DNA of 64,000 nucleotides from contig QCSX01000003.1 of the NCBI GenBank assembly GCA_003209065.1, forward strand, positions 1 through 64,000, read 5' to 3'. The stretch's first letter is position 1, and every line of letters begins with the position of its first letter. Position numbers and translations under genes: made by a program. This document shows, in pieces, positions 23,052 to 34,132 of the stretch. This DNA is from Prochlorococcus sp. AG-670-N10. GTDB lineage: Bacteria > Cyanobacteriota > Cyanobacteriia > PCC-6307 > Cyanobiaceae. Below the pieces are notes generated by a model. That model had not been told where the DNA came from. It saw only the letters and a list, made by a program, of their open reading frames with translations, and searched no databases.

Positions 23052-23753
23052 ATGTCGTCTAATAAAAATCTTGAAAAAAGTGAAGTTAGGGAGTATTTCA
23101 ATGGGACTGGTTTTGATCGATGGAGAAAAATCTATAGTAAATCAGAAGAAATCAATACAGTACAGAAAAATATTAGAAAAGGTCATCAAAAGACTGTCGA
23201 TGATGTCGTTTCATACGTAAAAAATTATCCTGAATTAACAAGTAAGACTTTTTGTGATGCTGGTTGCGGTGTTGGAAGTTTAGCTATTCCTTTACTAAGA
23301 CTGGGTATTAAAGATTTACAGGTTAGTGACATATCTTCTGAAATGATTAAAGAAACAAAGAAACGTATCAATGAATTAGGTTTAAGTCAAAGAAAAGTTA
23401 AATTTTTAACTAGTGATCTTGAACAGTTAAAAGGGTTATTTGATGTCGTCATTTGTTTAGATGTATTTATTCATTACCAGCAACCAGTTGCTGAAGAAAT
23501 GGTGAGACATTTATGTGACTTGAGTAAAGAGAAGCTAATAGTTAGTTTTGCCCCTTATACACCAATATTGGCAATGTTAAAGAATATTGGAAAGTTGTTT
23601 CCCGGGCCAAGTAAAACTACTAGAGCTTATACATTAAGAGAAAAAGGGATTATTAATGCTGCTAATGAAAAAGGTTTTATTGTAGTTCAAAAGAAATTAA
23701 ATCAAGCTCCATTTTATTTTTCCAAATTAATTGAGTTTAAGAAAGTTAAATAA
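23052..23753 (+). CDS. chlM: Magnesium-protoporphyrin IX methyltransferase
   Basis: SAM-MTase motif (FCDAGCGVGSLAIPLLRLG), N-terminal VREYFNGTGFDRWRKIY typical of ChlM/BchM. Confidence 0.93.
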   Translation: MSSNKNLEKSEVREYFNGTGFDRWRKIYSKSEEINTVQKNIRKGHQKTVDDVVSYVKNYPELTSKTFCDAGCGVGSLAIPLLRLGIKDLQVSDISSEMIKETKKRINELGLSQRKVKFLTSDLEQLKGLFDVVICLDVFIHYQQPVAEEMVRHLCDLSKEKLIVSFAPYTPILAMLKNIGKLFPGPSKTTRAYTLREKGIINAANEKGFIVVQKKLNQAPFYFSKLIEFKKVK

Positions 23754-23754
23754 A

Positions 23755-24483
23755 TTATTTTACTAAGTGATTTTCAAGTGCATAACGGACTAATTCGGTT
23801 CTGCTAGATGTACTTGTTTTTATAAAAAGCCTGCTTACATACTTTTCAACATTTCTAATAGAGGTTTCAAGTTTTCTGGCAATTTCTTTATTCATAAGGC
23901 CTTCTGCAACAAGTTGAAGTACGCTTGCTTCTCTTGGCGTAAAACTTGGAATATCTATAGAATTTTCTTGATTGAGTGGATTCTGATCTGTAAGCATAGA
24001 TTTTATTTCAGTGATCTGTTTTGCCATTTTACTAACATCAATATCAGCAAATCGGGCCGCCTCTTTGAGTAATCGCTCTTGCCTATTAATTACATTTTTA
24101 ACTCTTGCAGATAATTCATCTGGATCAAAGGGTTTAGAAATATAATCATCAATACCTGCAAGATATCCTTGGGTTCTGTCTAAAGTCATTCCCTTTGCTG
24201 TAAGGAAAATAACTGGAGTACCTCCTAGCTTTTCATCTCCTCTTATTTTTTCTAATAAAGCATAACCATTTGATCTAGGCATCATAATATCGCTAATAAT
24301 TAAATCTGGGAAAATTGTTTGAGCTTTTTCCCATCCATCCTCTCCGTCAACCGCAATAAAAATTTCAAATCCTTCGTCTTCGAGAAATGTTTTTACAGCT
24401 GTTCTTAAACCAGGCTCATCATCTACCAACAATATTTTTGATTTTCTTATTGCTTCATTATTTGTCTGATTAGTGTCATTCAT
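23755..24483 (-). CDS. NarL-type response regulator, Rre1/Ycf29-like
   Basis: Receiver (LLVDDEPGLRT...DLIISDIMMP...ISKPFDPDEL) plus C-terminal LuxR HTH (FTPREASVLQLVAEGLMNKEIARKL). Confidence 0.88.
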   Translation of the reverse strand: MNDTNQTNNEAIRKSKILLVDDEPGLRTAVKTFLEDEGFEIFIAVDGEDGWEKAQTIFPDLIISDIMMPRSNGYALLEKIRGDEKLGGTPVIFLTAKGMTLDRTQGYLAGIDDYISKPFDPDELSARVKNVINRQERLLKEAARFADIDVSKMAKQITEIKSMLTDQNPLNQENSIDIPSFTPREASVLQLVAEGLMNKEIARKLETSIRNVEKYVSRLFIKTSTSSRTELVRYALENHLVK

Positions 24484-24539
24484 TTTTTTAATTTTGAATT
24501 AAATTTTCTTTAGCCTAATGATAATTTTATATACTAAAT

Positions 24540-25688
24540 ATGATGCTTTCAACTCCTATACTACTAGATTATCAATCCTCAACCCCTTGCTTAGAGGATG
24601 TTGTGAATTCTATGACACCTTATTGGAGTGAAATATTTTCTAATCCCTCGAGTAAATCAAATTTAGCAGGCATTAATGCAAGTGCCATATTAGAAGTCTC
24701 AAGAGAAAAAATACAGGAATATTTATTTCTAAAGAAAAAGAAAGTAATTTTTACTAGTGGAGCAACAGAATCTAACAATTTGGCTTTGCTGGGTTATGCA
24801 AGGAAACATTATAAAGAAACAGAAAATTATGGTCATATTATTACTCTAAAAACTGAGCATAAAGCTGTTTTAGAGCCCTTAGATCAATTAAGAAAAGAGG
24901 GATTTCATATTACTGAAATTAGTCCAGAAAAAGATGGTTTAGTTTCAGAAGAGAAATTTGTTAGCTGTATAAGAGATGATACATTTTTGGTAAGTATCAT
25001 GATGGCAAATAACGAAATAGGAGTTATTCAGCCTTTAAAAGAAATTTCAGAAATATGTAGTTCAAGGGATATAATTATGCATTCTGATTTTGCTCAATGT
25101 CTAGGCTTTCTAGAGTTTGATAGCCTTGACTCAGTAGCAAATATGTTAACAATAAGCTCCCATAAAATATATGGTCCTAAAGGGGTAGGAATACTTTTGA
25201 TTGATAAAGATATTGAGCTGCAGCCTTTAGTTTTAGGAGGAGGACAAGAATTTGGTTTAAGACCAGGAACATTGCCATTACCTTTGATAGTAGGGTTTAC
25301 TAAAGCAATAGAAATAGCAGTTTTAAATCAAAAAAAGAATATTCAGAAATTTCTTTTTCATAGAGACAAACTTTTGAAGGGATTATTAGATAATAATTCT
25401 GGAGTGGAAATTAACGGGTCAATGAAAGAAAGATTACCTCATAATTTGAATCTGACCGTACTTGATGTTAACGGTTCCAAATTACATAAAAGTTTGAAAT
25501 CTAAAATAATCTGTTCTAGTGGGTCAGCGTGCAGTAATGGTGAGCCTTCTCATGTATTACTCGCTTTAGGAAGATCTTTTAAAGAAGCAGAGGCTTCATT
25601 AAGATTAAGTATTGGTTTGATGACTACTATAGAAGACATAGAAAAATCAATTGAGATAATTACAGATTCTATTAAATTATTACGCTGA
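24540..25688 (+). CDS. Cysteine desulfurase (NifS/IscS family)
   Basis: TSGATESNNLALLG, SSHKIYGPKGVGIL (PLP Lys), SSGSACSNGEPS (catalytic Cys loop). Confidence 0.92.
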   Translation: MMLSTPILLDYQSSTPCLEDVVNSMTPYWSEIFSNPSSKSNLAGINASAILEVSREKIQEYLFLKKKKVIFTSGATESNNLALLGYARKHYKETENYGHIITLKTEHKAVLEPLDQLRKEGFHITEISPEKDGLVSEEKFVSCIRDDTFLVSIMMANNEIGVIQPLKEISEICSSRDIIMHSDFAQCLGFLEFDSLDSVANMLTISSHKIYGPKGVGILLIDKDIELQPLVLGGGQEFGLRPGTLPLPLIVGFTKAIEIAVLNQKKNIQKFLFHRDKLLKGLLDNNSGVEINGSMKERLPHNLNLTVLDVNGSKLHKSLKSKIICSSGSACSNGEPSHVLLALGRSFKEAEASLRLSIGLMTTIEDIEKSIEIITDSIKLLR

Positions 25689-25696
25689 AATATTAA

Positions 25697-26599
25697 CTAT
25701 TTTAATTGGGCAATTCTTAATTTTGCGCTTCGAGATCTTTTATTATTTTCAATTTCTTTTTCATTTGGTGTAATTGGTTTTTTTGTGAGATTTTTTAATC
25801 TTTCATCACCCTTAAAAGAATTTTTCACCAGCCGATCTTCTATTGAATGAAAGCTAATAATTGAAATTATTCCCCCAGGTAATAGCCAATTTGGAGAAAT
25901 ATCTAAGAATTTTTCTAGGGCTTCGATTTCTTTATTTACAGCAATTCTTAGTGCTTGAAATGTTCTAGTCGCTGGATGAATTTTTCGATATCTTTGTTTG
26001 GGTGGGAAACAACCAGCAATGGAATAGGCTAAATCTTTTGTACCCGAATATTTGCCTTTTTCTTTTAAATCTTTTTTGATTCTCCTAGAAATCTTTCGTG
26101 ATAATCTTTCATCACCAAATTTAAAAATTAAATTAGCCAGATCTTTTTCACTTAAAGTCTCAATTAAGTTCTCTGCATTCATCTCAAGCAAAGGATTCAT
26201 TCGCATATCTAAAGGCCCATCTTTTTGAAAACTAAATCCTCTTTGTGGGTTATCTATCTGATTACTATTGACTCCAAGGTCTGCTATTACAAAAGAAACT
26301 TTTTCTTTTGGCTCAAAGTTCGCAAAATTTGAGGGAAGTATTTCAATCCTCGATTTAAATTCTTCAAGCTTGATAAATGCTGACTTTCTTGCGAATGGAT
26401 CATGATCTAGTCCAATTATTTTTAAATCAGGATATTTTTTTAATAATTGATATGAGTGGCCTCCACCACCTAAAGTTGCATCTATCGCAGTTAGTTTATT
26501 GTCTGATATTAACGGATATTGATCTACAGAAACTAAAATTTCATCTGTCATCACTGACTTATGATTGAATAAAGATGAATCAGAAAGGTCAGTTTGCAT
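25697..26599 (-). CDS. rsmH: 16S rRNA (cytosine1402-N4)-methyltransferase
   Basis: DATLGGGGHSYQLL, DLGVNSNQIDNPQRGFSFQKDGPLDMRM, ISFHSIEDRLVK. Confidence 0.95.
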   Translation of the reverse strand: MQTDLSDSSLFNHKSVMTDEILVSVDQYPLISDNKLTAIDATLGGGGHSYQLLKKYPDLKIIGLDHDPFARKSAFIKLEEFKSRIEILPSNFANFEPKEKVSFVIADLGVNSNQIDNPQRGFSFQKDGPLDMRMNPLLEMNAENLIETLSEKDLANLIFKFGDERLSRKISRRIKKDLKEKGKYSGTKDLAYSIAGCFPPKQRYRKIHPATRTFQALRIAVNKEIEALEKFLDISPNWLLPGGIISIISFHSIEDRLVKNSFKGDERLKNLTKKPITPNEKEIENNKRSRSAKLRIAQLK

Positions 26600-26637
26600 A
26601 ACTTTCTACTAAGATTTAAATAGAGGTTAAATTATTA

Positions 26638-27825
26638 ATGGCTCAACTAGAGACTAGAACAGAACCGATGGTGGTCAACTTTGGCCCTCATCATCCATCT
26701 ATGCATGGAGTTTTAAGGTTAGTTGTAACCCTTGATGGTGAGAATGTAATAGATTGTGAGCCCGTAATTGGATATTTGCATAGAGGGATGGAAAAGATTG
26801 CCGAAAATAGGACAAACGTTATGTATGTACCTTATGTAAGCAGAATGGATTATGCAGCCGGAATGTTTTATGAAGCTATTGTAGTAAATGCACCAGAAAG
26901 ATTGGCGAATATTGTTGTACCTAAAAGAGCCAGTTATATAAGAGTTTTAATGTTGGAGCTCAATAGAATTGCAAATCATCTTTTATGGCTAGGTCCGTTT
27001 CTAGCAGATGTAGGAGCTCAAACTCCATTCTTTTATATCTTTAGAGAAAGAGAAATGATTTATGACCTTTGGGAAGCTGCTACTGGACAAAGATTGATAA
27101 ATAATAATTTTTTTAGAATAGGAGGTGTGGCTTGTGATTTGCCTTACGGATGGTTAGAAAAATGCATAGATTTTTGTGATTGGTTTTCTCCAAAGATTGA
27201 TGAATATGAAAAACTAATAACAAATAATCCTATATTTAAAAAACGAATTGAAGGTCTTGGAACTATCGAAAGAGATCAAGCAATTAATTGGTCACTTTCT
27301 GGACCAATGCTTAGGGCCTCTGGAGTCTCTTGGGATTTGAGAAAAGTTGATAGTTATGAATGTTATGACGATTTTGAATGGGAAATTGCTTCAGAAAAAG
27401 AAGGTGATTGTTATGCCAGATATCGAGTAAGAGTTCAAGAAATGAGACAATCATTAAAAATTATTCGTCAAGCTTGCGAAATGATTCCTGGAGGCCCAAC
27501 AGAAAATTTAGAAGCTAAACGTATGGCTACAGAAGATAAAAAGAGTGAAATATTTGGCATGGATTATCAATATGTAGCTAAGAAAGTTGCGCCAACCTTT
27601 AAGATCCCTAATGGAGAATTATATACAAGATTAGAATCTGGGAAAGGTGAAATAGGAGTTTTTATTCAAGGAAATAATGAAGTTACACCATGGAGATTTA
27701 AAATTAGAGCTGCTGATTTAAATAATCTTCAAATATTGCCTCATATTCTAAAGGGAGCAAAGATAGCTGATATTATGGCAATCCTTGGCTCAATAGACGT
27801 CATTATGGGTTCTGTAGACAGGTAA
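26638..27825 (+). CDS. ndhH: NAD(P)H-quinone oxidoreductase subunit H
   Basis: [46 protein letters not shown]. Confidence 0.97.
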   Translation: MAQLETRTEPMVVNFGPHHPSMHGVLRLVVTLDGENVIDCEPVIGYLHRGMEKIAENRTNVMYVPYVSRMDYAAGMFYEAIVVNAPERLANIVVPKRASYIRVLMLELNRIANHLLWLGPFLADVGAQTPFFYIFREREMIYDLWEAATGQRLINNNFFRIGGVACDLPYGWLEKCIDFCDWFSPKIDEYEKLITNNPIFKKRIEGLGTIERDQAINWSLSGPMLRASGVSWDLRKVDSYECYDDFEWEIASEKEGDCYARYRVRVQEMRQSLKIIRQACEMIPGGPTENLEAKRMATEDKKSEIFGMDYQYVAKKVAPTFKIPNGELYTRLESGKGEIGVFIQGNNEVTPWRFKIRAADLNNLQILPHILKGAKIADIMAILGSIDVIMGSVDR

Positions 27826-27833
27826 ACCTTTTA

Positions 27834-28286
27834 ATGAAACCCAAAAAATGGTTGATTTTAAAAAGGAAAGTAAGGTTTGGTGATTGTGACTCTGCAGGAG
27901 TGATACATTTTCACAACCTTTTAAGATGGGCTCATGAAAGTTGGGAAGAAAGCATAGATATATATGGTATTCCTCATCAGGATATTTTTCCGGATGATAA
28001 TTCCCATAAAAATCATATTATATGTCCAATAGTTAATTGCGAAGCAAATTTTCTATCACCTATTAAGATTGGCGATTTACTTTCAATTAAGATATTCCCA
28101 AAAAAAATTAATAATCACTTATTTCAAGTAAATACATTTTTTTTAAAAGATGAAATTAATGTCGCAGAAGGGAAAATTATCCATTGTTCTTTAGATGTTG
28201 ATTCAAAATTGAAAGTTAAATTACCTGATCAACTGGAGAGGTGGATAGAGGCTTCCAATATAAATACTAATTTAAAAGAGTGTTAA
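27834..28286 (+). CDS. 1,4-dihydroxy-2-naphthoyl-CoA thioesterase-like hotdog protein
   Basis: [26 protein letters not shown] hotdog active site; next to menE/menC/menA. Confidence 0.85.
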   Translation: MKPKKWLILKRKVRFGDCDSAGVIHFHNLLRWAHESWEESIDIYGIPHQDIFPDDNSHKNHIICPIVNCEANFLSPIKIGDLLSIKIFPKKINNHLFQVNTFFLKDEINVAEGKIIHCSLDVDSKLKVKLPDQLERWIEASNINTNLKEC

Positions 28287-28296
28287 TTATCATGAG

Positions 28297-29517
28297 CTAC
28301 TTTTTTTTAAATGTGAAATTAGATTTTTTAATATAATTTGGTTGATTTTTACCAATAATCCAGGTTTCAGGCCTCTCATGTTTTGGCCAATTTTTAGAAA
28401 AGTTTTTTAATAGTTTTAATGAATATTCAATATTTTTTTTACTAGTTTGTTTTTTGAAATCAATGATGATTTCAATTTTATTTCCCCATTCTTTATTAGG
28501 GATATTTGAAATCATAAAATTTTCTATTGGAATTTTTTCCTTTAAGATGAATTCACTTAGTCGTAATTTAATTAATTCTGGAAAAACTATTTCACCTCCA
28601 GAATTAAAAGCATTATCTATTCTTCTAATAAATTTTAGATAAAAAGAATTATTCAATTCTTGGATCTCTCCCAAATCACTACTTTCCCACCAACCATTTT
28701 TATCTTTGAAATTTTTAGTTTTAGAAGATTCAAGCAATTCAATTCCAATTCTTTCTGATTTGATTTTGATTAAACCTTTTTTACTAATTCTTAAATTTAT
28801 ATCACATAGTATTTCTCCTGAATTATCAAGCCCTTCTAAAAATTCCTTAGGTTTTAAGCTTGTAACCATAGCTGCAGTTTCAGTTGATCCGTAACAGGGA
28901 GCTAAATTTATTTTTTCTACTCTGCACTTTCGAGAAGTTTCACTAGATATGGATGCCCCTCCAATCCAAATTAAATCAAAAATCTTTAACCAATTAATCC
29001 CATCTTTTTCAGATAAAAGTCTTTTTAATTGTGTTGGAACTAATGATGTTATGAGGTGTTGTCTTTCTTTTTTTACCCCCTTAGTAAAGACTAATAATTC
29101 CTTTGTTTTTTTAATTAATGTAGGAGAAATATTTATATAGTCACAACTCCATGTTTCGCTTCTAAATATGGGCATTAATCCACTGATATGATTCAAAGGT
29201 AAAGTATTAAAAATTAAACAGTTTTGTAATTTAAATCCTTGCTTTTCAAGCCAAATTCCAGATGCCTTAGCAGATAAATTGAGATTTTCTAAACTATGTA
29301 TACATTTTCTAGGCTTTCCACTACTGCCACTACTATTTAAGATAATTGCAGGGCCATTTATATCAATAATCTCTAATTTTTCTTCGGTCTTATAAGATTT
29401 ATTTTTTATATAAGTTATTTTTTTATCCTTTATATTTTCAAGAATTTTTTTAATGGATTCTTTTTCATTATTCTCAACTTCAATAATATGAATTTTATTT
29501 TTCATAGTTGATCCCAT
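28297..29517 (-). CDS. menE: O-succinylbenzoate-CoA ligase
   Basis: AMP-binding motif LNSSGSSGKPRKCIHS; context with menC/menA. Confidence 0.85.
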   Translation of the reverse strand: MGSTMKNKIHIIEVENNEKESIKKILENIKDKKITYIKNKSYKTEEKLEIIDINGPAIILNSSGSSGKPRKCIHSLENLNLSAKASGIWLEKQGFKLQNCLIFNTLPLNHISGLMPIFRSETWSCDYINISPTLIKKTKELLVFTKGVKKERQHLITSLVPTQLKRLLSEKDGINWLKIFDLIWIGGASISSETSRKCRVEKINLAPCYGSTETAAMVTSLKPKEFLEGLDNSGEILCDINLRISKKGLIKIKSERIGIELLESSKTKNFKDKNGWWESSDLGEIQELNNSFYLKFIRRIDNAFNSGGEIVFPELIKLRLSEFILKEKIPIENFMISNIPNKEWGNKIEIIIDFKKQTSKKNIEYSLKLLKNFSKNWPKHERPETWIIGKNQPNYIKKSNFTFKKK

Positions 29518-30467
29518 ATCTTTTGAGCATCATTTAGGAAAAGAAAAGAATTAGGATTTCTTTTCAAAGCTAAACCAGGAACTTTTGGAGTTCGTCCCAA
29601 TAGCTGTAGGGAAGATAAATGAAAAAGCCATCTTCTGCCTATTCCCGTCTCGAAAGAAGTGCTTAAGGATCTAAAACCTTTCTTATCTTTTAACTCTTTT
29701 AAAAGATGCATAGGATTCCTTTCTTGAGAAGGTCTTCGAATTTGCCAACCATCCCATTCATTAATTAAATGTGGGTATTTTAATAGTGATTCATCTAAAG
29801 CAATTGGCATCTTTTGATTAAGTTCTCTTAAACCCTCTAAATCATCTTTAGGAAGTGGTTGTTCTAGCCAATCTATATTTTCAATATCTTTCAAAATATC
29901 AACCCATCTATTAGCTATTTCTCTTTTCCAAGAACCATTCGCATCTATTCTTAACTTTATATTACTTTTTAAATGATTTAGTATCTCTATTAGAGTTTTT
30001 TCTTCGGAGAAATTATCTTGTATGCCTACTTTCCATTTAATAGTGAGTAATTTCTTATTCAAAAGTTTATTACCTTTTAAGATTATTAATTCTTTAAGAG
30101 CGTTATGAGGATCTAAAAGTATAGCTGTTTGATCAATTTCATTAAAGTAATAATTTTCCTGAAAATTTATTTTTCTTTCAATTTCAGCTAATGCAGAGTT
30201 TATTGCTGATTGAACGCACGGGTGAAAATTCTTTATTAACTCAGATATATTTTTTGAATTTACGTATTTGGGAATCTGATTTAATTGTATTTGACATGAA
30301 TCTAAATCTTGTTTTCTTAGCGGATTTACTTCTCCAAAACCAACTCCCTTTTCCATATTTTTTAATTTAATTATCCACCCAGATTTATAGTTATATGTTG
30401 TATTTGAATTATCCACTTTCGAAGATAATTTAAAGAAAAAAGATTTTTTTTTAAAAGTTAAGTTCAT
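29502..30467 (-). CDS. menC: o-succinylbenzoate synthase
   Basis: Enolase-superfamily LRIDANGSW, WLEQPL, ALDESL; context. Confidence 0.88.
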   Translation of the reverse strand: MNLTFKKKSFFFKLSSKVDNSNTTYNYKSGWIIKLKNMEKGVGFGEVNPLRKQDLDSCQIQLNQIPKYVNSKNISELIKNFHPCVQSAINSALAEIERKINFQENYYFNEIDQTAILLDPHNALKELIILKGNKLLNKKLLTIKWKVGIQDNFSEEKTLIEILNHLKSNIKLRIDANGSWKREIANRWVDILKDIENIDWLEQPLPKDDLEGLRELNQKMPIALDESLLKYPHLINEWDGWQIRRPSQERNPMHLLKELKDKKGFRSLSTSFETGIGRRWLFHLSSLQLLGRTPKVPGLALKRNPNSFLFLNDAQKIWDQL

Positions 30468-31381
30468 TTATAAATCAAGTAATTTATGATAAATCCTGCT
30501 ATTAATCCAATTCCATTTAGCGTTTGGAATTTGATAGCAATAAATTTACAATTTTTTATTGCTTCAGGTTTGTTATATGAATATTTCAACAAATTTATAA
30601 GCTTTAATGATTGAGGAAAACTTATAAGGAAAAGAACGCAAAGTATCGGAATAAATCCATTAATTATTAAAAAAAGTTGGAAAACATAAATTATAAAAAC
30701 TATCCAAGGAATAATTTTAGCTCCTTTTTTCGCTCCTAAACGAACTAAAGGTGAATTTTTACCATGTTCTTTATCTTCTTTTATCTGATGAAAATGAGAG
30801 CAAAATAGTACTAGTGTGGTTGCCAATGAGGATCCTGAACCAAGTAATAATGACTCTTTCCAAGGAATAGAAATCATGTATATATCTGATGGATTTAATG
30901 CAATTAAAGCAGCGGCGTAAGCAAAGGGGCCAAAAGCTAACCAACATAATGGTTCTCCTAAACCCTGGTAGCCCAAACGGAAAGGGGGACCTTGATATAA
31001 ATATCCTAAGAAGCAGCAAGCGCCGACTAATAGCATTACATTTATGCTCGTCGAAATTGAAATAATGGCAATTACTAATAATCCAATTAATAGAGATGTA
31101 TAAGCGGTAATTGAAACTATTGTTTTACTTCGCACAAGATTTACAATGGAATGAAATTTAAATTCATCAATTCCTGTTTCTGAATCAAATAAATCATTAG
31201 TTAGATTTTCCCAAATTAGTATTAATATTGCAGCGATTGTGAATGCAATTAAATTATATATTTTGACATTTTTGAAAGAGTTGAGGGTATAAGCCCCTGA
31301 AATAAAAACTGGTAAAATTGCTACTGAATAAAGAGGCCATTTTATTGCTTGTTTCCATAAACTTTTATTTATTTCATTCAT
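30464..31381 (-). CDS. menA: 1,4-dihydroxy-2-naphthoate phytyltransferase
   Basis: UbiA-type prenyltransferase: ENLTNDLFDSETGIDEFK, multi-TM; men cluster. Confidence 0.9.
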   Translation of the reverse strand: MNEINKSLWKQAIKWPLYSVAILPVFISGAYTLNSFKNVKIYNLIAFTIAAILILIWENLTNDLFDSETGIDEFKFHSIVNLVRSKTIVSITAYTSLLIGLLVIAIISISTSINVMLLVGACCFLGYLYQGPPFRLGYQGLGEPLCWLAFGPFAYAAALIALNPSDIYMISIPWKESLLLGSGSSLATTLVLFCSHFHQIKEDKEHGKNSPLVRLGAKKGAKIIPWIVFIIYVFQLFLIINGFIPILCVLFLISFPQSLKLINLLKYSYNKPEAIKNCKFIAIKFQTLNGIGLIAGFIINYLIYK

Positions 31382-31479
31382 TATTAATGCAGTTAAGAAA
31401 AACTATAATTATTAAATATAGTTTATAAATTGAGTTACATTTTTTACTTTAATGCATGATTTTTAGTTATTTTCAATAA

Positions 31480-32880
31480 GTGATGAAAAATAATTTAAAC
31501 TTTTCAGATTTTTTAAAAGGCGTTTTTTCCAATTTCGATAAGAAAGGGGTAAATTCCGGATTAGTAAGTATTTGTATTGAGATACCTTGTGTTGATTTAT
31601 TTGATGTATATGAATTTTTTATTGATAAATATTCTTTTTCTTCTTTTTGGGAAGAGGATAATAAAATGTCATATATAGCTCTTGAGAAATGTAAATATCT
31701 AACTCTAGAAGGGCCTAAAAAATTTAAAGTAGCCAAAGAATTTAGCGATGAGAACTTTAATAATCTAATAAATTTGACTGATGAATCGAATACCTATGCG
31801 CTTTCAAAAATAATTTATTTTTTTTCTTTTTCAGAGAATTTAAAGAAAAAATATTGCTTGTTTGACGTTCCTGGTTTAGAGGCCATTTTACCTAAAATAT
31901 TGATTATTAAAAATAAAAATATTTGTTGGTTAAGAATTAATGCACATGTAGAGGGTAAATCTTCTTTGAGGACGTTAATTGAAGAACTATGGTCAATAAG
32001 GGATCAGATCTTAAATTCAAAAAATCAAAAAAGTAAAAATAGTTTTAATTATCCTTCGATCAATTATTTTTTGAATTCTTTAGAATTATCAAATAATAAT
32101 CTGAAGCAATTAATAAAAAAGGGAATTAAATTAGTAGAGGAAGGTAGCCTTGACAAGTTAGTTTTAGCTTCAAGAGTCAAAATAGAATTTAAAAATAAAT
32201 TAAATCTAATAAATATTTTAAAAAAATTAAAAACTAATCAACCAAATACTTGCAGATATGTTTGGAGGAGAAATAGTAAAGATATTATATTTGGAGCATC
32301 GCCTGAAAAATTATTTTCTTTTAAGAAGCCTGATTTGGTTTTAGAAGCTATTGCAGGAACAGTATCAAGTGATTTAAATCCGGATACTCTTATGGAAAGC
32401 TCTAAGGATATAAAAGAGCATAATTATGTACTTGAGTATTTAATTAAATCTTTGGAAGTTTTAAAGATTAATAACTATACAAAAAGTTCGTTAAAGGTAA
32501 CTTCTTTTGGAGATATTTCTCATTTACAGACTTTGGTATCTTCCAAGATTCATAACATATGCCCTTTTGATTTGCTTAGAGTTTTGCATCCATCTCCAGC
32601 AGTCTGTGGATCTCCTAAAAAGGAAGCAATTAATTGGATAAACACACTTGAATCATTTTCTAGAGGAAATTATGCTTCGCCAATAGGGTGGGTAGATTCT
32701 GAAGGGAATTCAGAATTCAGAGTAGCTATAAGAGGAGCACGTTATATTGATCAAAATCTAGAATTTACCGCTGGTTCAGGGTTAGTAAAAGGTTCTATCT
32801 CTAAAAAAGAAATTGAGGAGATTCGACTTAAATTTAAATCCTTAGCAAAGCAAATATTTCTTGCAAAAACTACTAAATAA
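31480..32880 (+). CDS. menF: Isochorismate synthase
   Basis: Chorismate-binding C-terminal domain: [50 protein letters not shown]. Confidence 0.9.
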   Translation: MMKNNLNFSDFLKGVFSNFDKKGVNSGLVSICIEIPCVDLFDVYEFFIDKYSFSSFWEEDNKMSYIALEKCKYLTLEGPKKFKVAKEFSDENFNNLINLTDESNTYALSKIIYFFSFSENLKKKYCLFDVPGLEAILPKILIIKNKNICWLRINAHVEGKSSLRTLIEELWSIRDQILNSKNQKSKNSFNYPSINYFLNSLELSNNNLKQLIKKGIKLVEEGSLDKLVLASRVKIEFKNKLNLINILKKLKTNQPNTCRYVWRRNSKDIIFGASPEKLFSFKKPDLVLEAIAGTVSSDLNPDTLMESSKDIKEHNYVLEYLIKSLEVLKINNYTKSSLKVTSFGDISHLQTLVSSKIHNICPFDLLRVLHPSPAVCGSPKKEAINWINTLESFSRGNYASPIGWVDSEGNSEFRVAIRGARYIDQNLEFTAGSGLVKGSISKKEIEEIRLKFKSLAKQIFLAKTTK

Positions 32881-33796
32881 TTTCTAATAATTTTTCAATT
32901 ACTTGATCCGAAACACTTTTGTTAGATAAAGTTTCTATCTCTCTTAATCCTGTGGGACTTGTTACATTAATTTCACTAAGCATTTCATTTATTACATCTA
33001 TACCAACAAAGAATAAACCTTCATCTTTGAAATGTTGAGATAACTCAGTACAAATCTTTTTTTCTTTAGCTGTAAGGTTTGTTTTTTCTGCTTTACCTCC
33101 CATAGCTAAATTACTCCTAAAGTCTCCCCCTTGAGGAATTCTATTTATTGATCCAATTGGCTCACCGTTAACAATAATTATTCTTTTATCCCCTTCTTTT
33201 ACTTCGGGAATGAATTTTTGCATCATTACTGGTAATTGTTCTTGCGATGTTATTAATTCAATCATTGCTTTAATACCTGGAGAATCCTTAGTTAGACGAA
33301 TAACGCCTTGTCCTCCTTTTCCTCCAAGTGGTTTAACAACAACATCATGATTAATTTGTGCAAAATTAATAAGATCTTTTACTTTACTTGCAACTATTGT
33401 TGGAGCCATCAAATGGCTGTACCTCAATGCGCCTAATTTTTCGTTCCAAGCACGTAATGAGGAAGGCTTATTTATAACTTTTACTCCTTTTCTTTCGGCT
33501 ACTTCCAAAAGATGAGTTGCATATAAATATCCCTCATTTACTGGAGGATCTTTTCTCATCCAAATACAATTAAATTCAGCAAGAGGGATGCATTTATTTT
33601 CTTTAAAAGAAACCCATGGACAAACTTCAGCTCTCCAAGAAGATGCCCATACTTCATCTCCTCTTGCCTCTAGATCTTGAGGCGTACAACTCCATACTTC
33701 TATCTTTTTCTTAGAAGAAGCTTGCATTAATGCTGCAGATGAATCTTTTAATGGATTAATATTTTTTATTGGGTCTACTACGAATAGAAATTTCAT
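32873..33796 (-). CDS. gshB: Glutathione synthetase
   Basis: [30 protein letters not shown]-grasp [14 protein letters not shown]. Confidence 0.95.
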   Translation of the reverse strand: MKFLFVVDPIKNINPLKDSSAALMQASSKKKIEVWSCTPQDLEARGDEVWASSWRAEVCPWVSFKENKCIPLAEFNCIWMRKDPPVNEGYLYATHLLEVAERKGVKVINKPSSLRAWNEKLGALRYSHLMAPTIVASKVKDLINFAQINHDVVVKPLGGKGGQGVIRLTKDSPGIKAMIELITSQEQLPVMMQKFIPEVKEGDKRIIIVNGEPIGSINRIPQGGDFRSNLAMGGKAEKTNLTAKEKKICTELSQHFKDEGLFFVGIDVINEMLSEINVTSPTGLREIETLSNKSVSDQVIEKLLEII

Positions 33797-33801
33797 ATTA
33801 T

Positions 33802-34056
33802 CTAATTCAGTAATAAGTCCAGTTTGTCCTCTTTTTCTAATTCATAAAGTTCGTCACAACCACCAATACTTTTGTCATCAATGAAAATTTGTGGAACTGT
33901 TCTTTTACCATTAGCTCTCTCCATCATGAGTTCCCTTGCATTATCATCGCCATCTATTTTATGTTCAGTAAAAGTTATATTTTTTTTCCCAAGTAAAGAT
34001 TTCGCCCGTATGCAGAATGGGCAAAATCGCCAAGTATAAATTTCAACTTTAGACAT
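33802..34056 (-). CDS. grxC: Glutaredoxin 3
   Basis: CPFC active site, [18 protein letters not shown]. Confidence 0.95.
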   Translation of the reverse strand: MSKVEIYTWRFCPFCIRAKSLLGKKNITFTEHKIDGDDNARELMMERANGKRTVPQIFIDDKSIGGCDELYELEKEDKLDLLLN

Positions 34057-34132
34057 TTTTTTAAAATATTATTTACTTTATACTATTAAATAAAAGTGCT
34101 TGTTAGATTATAAATAACAATTAAATTCTATT

